Positions 59,146 to 64,000 of a stretch of 64,000 bases of DNA are shown in pieces. How positions within the stretch are numbered: the stretch's first letter is position 1; the number at the start of each line of letters is the position of its first letter. The notes under the pieces were generated by a model. The model saw only the letters and a program-made list of their open reading frames with translations, searched no databases and was not told the DNA's origin. The position numbers were made by a program, and so were the translations under genes. This DNA comes from Candidatus Binatia bacterium (GTDB lineage Bacteria; Desulfobacterota; Binatia; UBA9968). The stretch spans positions 1 to 64,000 of the forward strand of contig DASXUF010000080.1 of assembly GCA_036504975.1 (NCBI GenBank), written 5' to 3'.

Positions 59146-60177
59146 ATGAAGAGCGTCAGGCGGATTCGGATTTTTTATGCGACGGTATTGATGGTCTCAA
59201 GCTGGTCCGGATCGGTTGCCGCCGCGCCGGTCGACGATCTCATCGCCGGCGCCAAGAAGGAAGGCGTCATCGAATTCTACGGCCCTTCGACGTTGGGCCC
59301 GGACGGCGCGCAGGCTTTAGCCGCGGCCTTCAACAAAAAATATGATCTGAAGGTCAAATTGAACTACAGCGCCTCCGGCAACATGACGCGCGACACCGCC
59401 AAAGTCGTCGGGCTTTCCGCCTCGGGACAGCCGCCGGAGTGGGACATCATGGTCGTCACGGACGCTCATCACGGCTCGCTCTGGCTGAGAAAGTTGCAAA
59501 AACCTTTTGACTACACCACCCTCGGCGTCGCGAAAAGCCGCATCGAGTACGATAACGGCACGGTTTCGGTCGCCAATCAGTTCGCGCTCCCGGCCTACAA
59601 CAGCAAGATTCTGCCGGCCAAAGACGCGCCGAAAAAATGGGAAGATCTGCTCGATCCGAAATGGAAAGGCAAGCTCGGCGTCATCAATTCGACGCACCAC
59701 TGGGGGCGCTTGGCCGCCGGACCATGGGGCGAAGAGAAAACGATCGATTTCGTAAAAAAACTTTCCGCCCAGAAGCCCATTCTGACCCGAGCGGGGGAAA
59801 TGGCGCAACGGTTGATTTTGGGCGAAGTGCTCGTCTCGGCGACTTTGCAAGACAGCCAGCTCCACGAGGCGAAGGAGTCGGGCGCGCCGCTCGTTTTCGC
59901 CGAACAGGTTCAGCCGGTGATCTCGCCCGAGTATCACGTCGGCGTGTTGAAAAACGCGCCCCATCCGAACGTGGGGCATCTCTTCGTGGCGTTCATGACT
60001 TCAGCGGAGGTCCAGCCGATCTGGGAAAAATATACCGGCCATACTTCGGCGCACGTGCCCGGAACCGCGGCATATAAATTCGCTCAAGGGAAGCAAGTCG
60101 TCTACATGAAACAAGACCAGGCCGATAAGGTCGACAAGGTATCGCGGCAAATCGGCAAGATCCTCGGCTTCGATTGA
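59146..60177 (+). CDS. Extracellular solute-binding protein, iron/polyamine type (operon copy B)
   Basis: 343 residues, signal peptide ending near SGSVAAAP. Same landmarks as copy A: GVIEFYGPSTLGPDGAQALA, PPEWDIMVVTDAHHGSLWLR, YDNGTVSVANQFALPAYNSK, WEDLLDPKWKGKLGVINST and a C-terminal KYTGHTSAHVPGTAAYKFAQ. AAGGAGG lies upstream of the ATG. It is the binding protein closest to the permease gene (32 bases apart), so it is the best candidate for the ligand carrier. Ligand unknown. Confidence 0.88.
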   Translation: MKSVRRIRIFYATVLMVSSWSGSVAAAPVDDLIAGAKKEGVIEFYGPSTLGPDGAQALAAAFNKKYDLKVKLNYSASGNMTRDTAKVVGLSASGQPPEWDIMVVTDAHHGSLWLRKLQKPFDYTTLGVAKSRIEYDNGTVSVANQFALPAYNSKILPAKDAPKKWEDLLDPKWKGKLGVINSTHHWGRLAAGPWGEEKTIDFVKKLSAQKPILTRAGEMAQRLILGEVLVSATLQDSQLHEAKESGAPLVFAEQVQPVISPEYHVGVLKNAPHPNVGHLFVAFMTSAEVQPIWEKYTGHTSAHVPGTAAYKFAQGKQVVYMKQDQADKVDKVSRQIGKILGFD

Positions 60178-60209
60178 TGGCGCGAGCCGGGCGCTGAAGG
60201 ATAACGGAT

Positions 60210-61970
60210 ATGAAAGCGGAAACGGGCTACGAAGCGACCCTGGGCGGCTGGGACTTTTTGGGCCGCTTGAAGCCCCAGGGAGTCACGCTTTTCGCGACCG
60301 GACTTTCGCTGTTCCTGCTGCTGTTGATCGGATTGCCGGTGGCGATGGTCATCCTCATGAGCCTGCGCACCGGCTTCCCGGGTGAAAGCGTTCCTTTCAC
60401 CCTGCAGAATTTTGCCGAGGTTTATTTGACTCCGAGGACCTATGAAATTCTGCTCAACACTTTGATTTTTACCGTATCCAGCGTCGCCGTGACGCTTTTG
60501 ATCGCGGTCCCGCTGGTGTGGATTCTGATGCGCACGGATGTGCCGTTCAAGAAAACGATCTACGTTCTGCTCACGGTCGGCATCTTGATTCCGGTGTTCC
60601 TCAGGACCATCGCATGGATTTTGTTGCTCAGCCCGCGCATCGGATTGGTGAACAGGTGGCTGCAGCAATGGTTCGATCTGGCCGGTCCGCCGCTCAATTT
60701 GTATAGCCTGCCGGGGATGGCCTTCGTGCAGGGAGTTTCTTTCGTGCCCGGCGCCTTTTTCATGTTGGCGGCGGCTTACCGCTCCATGGACCCATCGCTG
60801 GAAGAGGCGGCCTATACCTCGGGCGTCGGCAAGCTCAGAACTTTTTTGAAGATCAATATACCGATCACGCTTCCGGCCATTGCCGCCGTCATGGTTTACC
60901 TCTTCATGACAGGAATCGCGGTGTTCGAAGTGCCGGCGATTATCGGATTGCCGGCGCGCATTCTCGTTCTGAGCTCGCTCATCTATACCGCTACGACGCC
61001 TTCGACCGGGTTGCCGGATTACGGCGTCGCCGGCGCGTACGGCGCTATCATGCTCGTCCTCGGCCTCGTGCTCGCTTTCCTTTACGTCCGGCTCGTCAAG
61101 CAGGGAAAAAAGTACACCGTGATCACGGGGCGGGGCTATCGTCCGCGCGAGATCGCGCTGGGGCGGTGGAAATGGGCGGCGCTGGCTTTCGTTTTCTTTT
61201 ATCTCTCGATCGAGGTTTTCATTCCATTCGTCGTTTTGTTGTGGGCGTCTCTCCTGCCGTATTTGCAGCTTCCGTCAGCCGAAGCGCTGTCGTCCCTCAC
61301 GCTCAAGCATTACATCGACATCCCGTCTCACGTCGGCGCCCGGCCGTTCGTCAACACCTTGATTCTCATGTTCACCGTGCCTACGGTGACGATGGTTTTG
61401 AGCGTGCTGGTTTCATGGATCGTGATCCGAACGCAGGTCTCGTTCCGCGGATTTCTCGACACGCTGGCTTTTATTCCGCACGCGGTTCCGGGAATTCTCA
61501 TGGCCGTGGGCCTGGCGTATCTGGGGCTCGCCTATCGAAATTACTTTCCCTTGTACGGCACGATTTTCATCATCGTCGTCGCCCATACGATCAACTGGAT
61601 CGCTTACGGCACGCGGACCACGAACAGCGTCATGATCCAGGTGCACCGCGAGTTGGAAGAGGCGGGCCGGGTTTCAGGGGCCTCCGCGCCGCGCGTTTTG
61701 GGGAAAATCGTTTTGCCGCTCATCGCTGCGGGCGTCATGAATAGCTGGATTTGGATCGGCATGCTTTCGTACCGAGAAGTTACCATGTCCTTAACGCTGC
61801 TGACCCGCAACAATGTCGTCGTCTCCACCGTGGTCTGGCAATTTTGGGGCAGTGGCTGGGTGCCTCAGGTCTCGGCCTTGGGAGTCATCTTGATTCTTTT
61901 CGCGGTGATCGTCGTCGGCACGGTGCGTTTCGCGCTTTCTCGCATCGGCGAAATCGGCGCGGCGTCTTAG
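60210..61970 (+). CDS. ABC transporter permease, fused double FbpB/ThiP type
   Basis: 586-residue membrane protein made of two fused six-helix BPD_transp_1 modules. First half: GVTLFATGLSLFLLLLIGLP, DPSLEEAAYTSGVGKLRTFL (EAA loop), VMVYLFMTGIAVFEVPAIIG. Second half: WAALAFVFFYLSIEVFIPFV, ELEEAGRVSGASAPRVLGKI (second EAA loop), GMLSYREVTMSLTLLTR. This is the fused-permease layout of iron(III) and thiamine importers. It receives ligand from the binding proteins upstream and is energised by the ATPase at 62072. Confidence 0.92.
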   Translation: MKAETGYEATLGGWDFLGRLKPQGVTLFATGLSLFLLLLIGLPVAMVILMSLRTGFPGESVPFTLQNFAEVYLTPRTYEILLNTLIFTVSSVAVTLLIAVPLVWILMRTDVPFKKTIYVLLTVGILIPVFLRTIAWILLLSPRIGLVNRWLQQWFDLAGPPLNLYSLPGMAFVQGVSFVPGAFFMLAAAYRSMDPSLEEAAYTSGVGKLRTFLKINIPITLPAIAAVMVYLFMTGIAVFEVPAIIGLPARILVLSSLIYTATTPSTGLPDYGVAGAYGAIMLVLGLVLAFLYVRLVKQGKKYTVITGRGYRPREIALGRWKWAALAFVFFYLSIEVFIPFVVLLWASLLPYLQLPSAEALSSLTLKHYIDIPSHVGARPFVNTLILMFTVPTVTMVLSVLVSWIVIRTQVSFRGFLDTLAFIPHAVPGILMAVGLAYLGLAYRNYFPLYGTIFIIVVAHTINWIAYGTRTTNSVMIQVHRELEEAGRVSGASAPRVLGKIVLPLIAAGVMNSWIWIGMLSYREVTMSLTLLTRNNVVVSTVVWQFWGSGWVPQVSALGVILILFAVIVVGTVRFALSRIGEIGAAS

Positions 61971-61975
61971 CGCTT

Positions 61976-62071
61976 CGCGCATGGCAAATTACAAATCTCA
62001 GATTTCAAAGTCGGATGCTTATCTGAAATATGAGATATGAGATTTGAGATTCCGAGCGTGAGCGAGGAAAG
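61976..62071. repeat. Low-complexity A+T-rich hairpin before the ATPase gene
   Basis: CAAATCTCAGATTTCAAAG words on the left and CTGAAATATGAGATATGAGA plus TTTGAGATTCC on the right pair imperfectly around 62010. It separates the permease from its ATPase as in other spacers of this window. Confidence 0.45.
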
Positions 62072-63136
62072 ATGATCAGCATCAAAGGACTACAGAAATC
62101 CTTCATCGCTCATCAAGGCCGAGTCGATGCGTTGAAGAATATCGACCTGGAGGTCGGCGAGGGGGAGTTCTGTGTCCTCCTGGGCCCGAGCGGCTGCGGC
62201 AAGACGACGACGCTGCGCTGCGTGGCGGGCCTGGAGCGGCCGGACGACGGGGAAATCGAAATCGCCGGCAAGCTCGTCAACTCTGCCCGCCGAAAAGTTT
62301 ATGTTTCCACCGAGCGGCGCGACCTGGGCATGGTTTTTCAGTCTTACGCGATTTGGCCGCACATGAACGTTTTTCAAAACGTCGCTTTCCCTCTGACTCA
62401 AGGACAGAGGAGATGCGCGCGCTCGGCCGTCGGAGAAAAAGTTCGCGCCGCCCTCAGGCGCGTCCAGCTCGACGGGCTCGAAGACCGGCCGGCGACGGAC
62501 TTGAGCGGCGGCCAGCAGCAGCGCGTGGCCATGGCTCGCGCCATGGTGACGGAGCCCAAGATATTGCTCATGGACGAGCCGCTCAGTAACCTCGACGCCC
62601 GCTTGCGCGAGCAGATGCGCGTGGAACTAAAAAAGATCACCAAGGCCATCGGCGTCACGACGCTTTACGTGACGCACGATCAGGCGGAAGCTTTGAGTTT
62701 GGGAGATAAAGTTTGCGTGATGGATCGCGGTGAAATTCTTCAGGTGGCTCAGCCGAACGAAATATACGCCAGGCCGTCCAGCCTGTTTGTCGCGCAATTC
62801 GTCGGCGAGATGAATTTCGTCAAGGGCAAGGTGGCGGGCGCCGGACAAGTCGAATGCCCGCTGGGAACTCTCGCTGTCCGCGTGCCAAAAGGCCTTCAGT
62901 CGGCAAGCCCGGTTACGTTGGCGATTCGACCGGAACACATCAGTCTCGGCCCGGCGGACGGCTTCCTGACGGGAACCATCACGAGCAAGAACTACCTGGG
63001 AGACTCGGCTCTCCTCGAAGTGGACGTCAACGGCGTCAACCTCCTCGTCAAGCTAGCCGGCGATACGGAATTTTTCGTGGGACAGAAAGCCGGAGTCCTT
63101 TTGCCGCCCGAGCGCTGGCGTGTGTTTCCGGAATAA
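62072..63136 (+). CDS. ABC transporter ATPase, FbpC/PotA type
   Basis: 354 residues: Walker A GPSGCGKTTTL (about 36-46), LSGGQQQRVAMARAMVTEPK signature, Walker B ILLMDEPLSNLD, VTHDQAEALSLGDKV with the switch His, and a C-terminal TOBE regulatory domain (residues ~245-354: MNFVKGKVAGAGQVECPLGT, LAIRPEHISL). It belongs to the iron(III)/polyamine importer group and completes the operon. AAAGATG context; GAGCGAGGAAAG precedes the ATG. Confidence 0.93.
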   Translation: MISIKGLQKSFIAHQGRVDALKNIDLEVGEGEFCVLLGPSGCGKTTTLRCVAGLERPDDGEIEIAGKLVNSARRKVYVSTERRDLGMVFQSYAIWPHMNVFQNVAFPLTQGQRRCARSAVGEKVRAALRRVQLDGLEDRPATDLSGGQQQRVAMARAMVTEPKILLMDEPLSNLDARLREQMRVELKKITKAIGVTTLYVTHDQAEALSLGDKVCVMDRGEILQVAQPNEIYARPSSLFVAQFVGEMNFVKGKVAGAGQVECPLGTLAVRVPKGLQSASPVTLAIRPEHISLGPADGFLTGTITSKNYLGDSALLEVDVNGVNLLVKLAGDTEFFVGQKAGVLLPPERWRVFPE

Positions 63137-63185
63137 CCTCAGGCCGGCCATAAGGCCTCCTCCCGTCACTTACATAGCTTTTAAA

Positions 63186-63290
63186 CTCCGTTCATGGTTC
63201 GACTAAGCTCACCACGAACGGAGCGGGTCGGGATCGCAGCGATCATTAGCCGTTCGTCCTGAGCCCCGTCGAAGGATGAACGGCATCAAA
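63186..63290. repeat. Palindromic dispersed repeat before the acyl-CoA synthetase gene
   Basis: CTCCGTTCATGGTTCGACTA and GCTCACCACGAACGGAG pair as arms, followed by CCGTTCGTCCTGAGCCCCGT and CGAAGGATGAACGGC. Same family as the repeats at 13140, 50205 and 54706. Confidence 0.65.
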
Positions 63291-63328
63291 CTTGAACTAC
63301 AAATGCGGCTGTGACATAGGAAGCCATT

Positions 63329-64000
63329 ATGAATACGACTGAAAGTTTTCCACGTAGGCCGGTGGAGAATCTGCTGAGCGCGCGCTCGGTTGCGATCGTC
63401 GGCGCGTCGCCGAAGGGCCGTTGGCCGATGGGGATTTACCGGAATCTTAAGAAAGCCAAGTACAGCGGAAAAATTTTTCTCGTCAATCCCAACTACAAAG
63501 AGATCGCGGAAGATCCCTGTTATCCAAACATCGCCGCGCTGCCGGAGGTGCCGGAGCATCTGCTCATGTTGATTCCGACCAAGGCCGTTCTTTCAACGCT
63601 CGAAGAAGCGACCAAGCTCGGAACCAAGGCGGCGACCATTTACAGCGCGGGCTTTGGCGAAGGCGACGATCCCGAGGGAAAAAAGCGCGGCCAGGCGCTG
63701 AAAGAGCTTTGCGAGCGGACCGGCTTGGTCGCCTGCGGACCGAACTGCATGGGCTCTTTCTCCTTGCCCGAAGGACTGTGGAGTTTTCCGACGGCGGTGC
63801 CGCTGCTGAAGAAAGGACCGGTCGGTCTCATCTTCCAGAGCGGCGGCTCGCTCGGCAACTGGATCAAGGGGGCATCCGAGCGTGGTATCGGCTTCAGCTA
63901 CGCGGTTTCCAGCGGCAATGAGACGAGCTTGGATCTCGTCGATTACCTATCTTTTCTCCTCGACGATCCCGAAACGAAGCTGATCGCGCTCATGGTCGAG
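63329..64000 (+). CDS. NDP-forming acyl-CoA synthetase / CoA-binding protein, 3' end missing
   Basis: 224 codons visible from the ATG at 63329, open at the window end. The N-terminal CoA-binding Rossmann domain has ARSVAIVGASPKGRWPMGIY and YPNIAALPEVPEHLLMLIP, then ACGPNCMGSFSLPEGL (about 146-161) and LIFQSGGSLGNWI (about 177-189) and AVSSGNETSLDLVDYLSFLL, the succinyl-CoA-synthetase-alpha-like arrangement of acetyl-/acyl-CoA ligases (ADP-forming). Such enzymes interconvert acyl-CoA and acid with ATP or ADP. Domain content downstream of base 64000 is unknown. Confidence 0.83.
   Translation, partial: MNTTESFPRRPVENLLSARSVAIVGASPKGRWPMGIYRNLKKAKYSGKIFLVNPNYKEIAEDPCYPNIAALPEVPEHLLMLIPTKAVLSTLEEATKLGTKAATIYSAGFGEGDDPEGKKRGQALKELCERTGLVACGPNCMGSFSLPEGLWSFPTAVPLLKKGPVGLIFQSGGSLGNWIKGASERGIGFSYAVSSGNETSLDLVDYLSFLLDDPETKLIALMVE

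Overview
The window reads as a piece of chromosome from an uncultured, GC-rich, Gram-negative bacterium. The evidence is a tgt-yajC-secD-secF operon, lipoprotein and outer-envelope type transporters, an ExeA-type ATPase, and gene spacing full of small palindromic repeats. The large number of solute-binding proteins, LigA/LigB-type dioxygenase subunits, a molybdenum hydroxylase, a luciferase-like oxidoreductase and an LVIVD-repeat protein would suit a soil or groundwater heterotroph. Lineages such as Binatota, Rokubacteria or Tectomicrobia are possible, but this is a guess. No rRNA, tRNA, CRISPR array, integrase or recognisable insertion sequence was seen.

Layout. 1-5700: conserved core (tgt, yajC, secD, secF, recJ). 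5712-11918: three solute-binding proteins without a transporter, a protein made of eight zinc-ribbon units, and two convergent pairs of solute-binding protein plus LysR regulator that are duplicates of each other. 12070-16196: glycosyltransferase, a PAS/HisKA/receiver protein lacking the kinase ATPase domain, TPR protein, SDR and a lipoprotein. 16200-21280: accessory, visibly A+T-richer stretch with a truncated doxX-like gene, a Sll1717-like P-loop ATPase, an unknown gene flanked by perfect 25-bp direct repeats, two small membrane proteins, a PIN-toxin remnant, DUF2283 and a metallo-beta-lactamase-fold protein. 21283-25514: an asparagine-synthetase homologue lacking the N-terminal Cys, sitting between two copies of the 3' end of a ThDP-enzyme gene. 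25826-28437: DUF465, ilvB and ilvN. 28727-41458: the most striking part, five tandem paralogues of a secreted ~570-residue protein that looks like a divergent relative of M29 aminopeptidase/NicX enzymes, with an FtsX-type permease and its ABC ATPase embedded between copies three and four. 41636-44025: ExeA-like ATPase and a HAMP-domain membrane protein. 44120-48949: ligB and ligA separated by about 3.7 kb of toxin-antitoxin and unknown genes. 49117-55801 (minus strand): quinone-reductase-like MDR, BNR/sialidase-like protein, molybdenum hydroxylase, LLM flavin enzyme and a NitT/TauT-type binding protein. 55965-64000: LVIVD protein, then an operon of three binding proteins, a fused iron/polyamine-type permease and its ATPase, then the start of an NDP-forming acyl-CoA synthetase.

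Themes. (1) Duplication is everywhere: five secreted paralogues, two SBP/LysR pairs, two SBPs in one operon. (2) Two accessory insertions (asnB-like gene, mazEF) lie between copies of the 3' end of a neighbouring metabolic gene, which suggests a shared way of inserting or replacing DNA at gene ends. (3) Intergenic regions carry several families of inverted repeats, including an A+T-rich family that punctuates the five-paralogue array. Product names for core genes are secure; the functions given for the array, the zinc-ribbon protein and the ATPase island are inferences or unknown.
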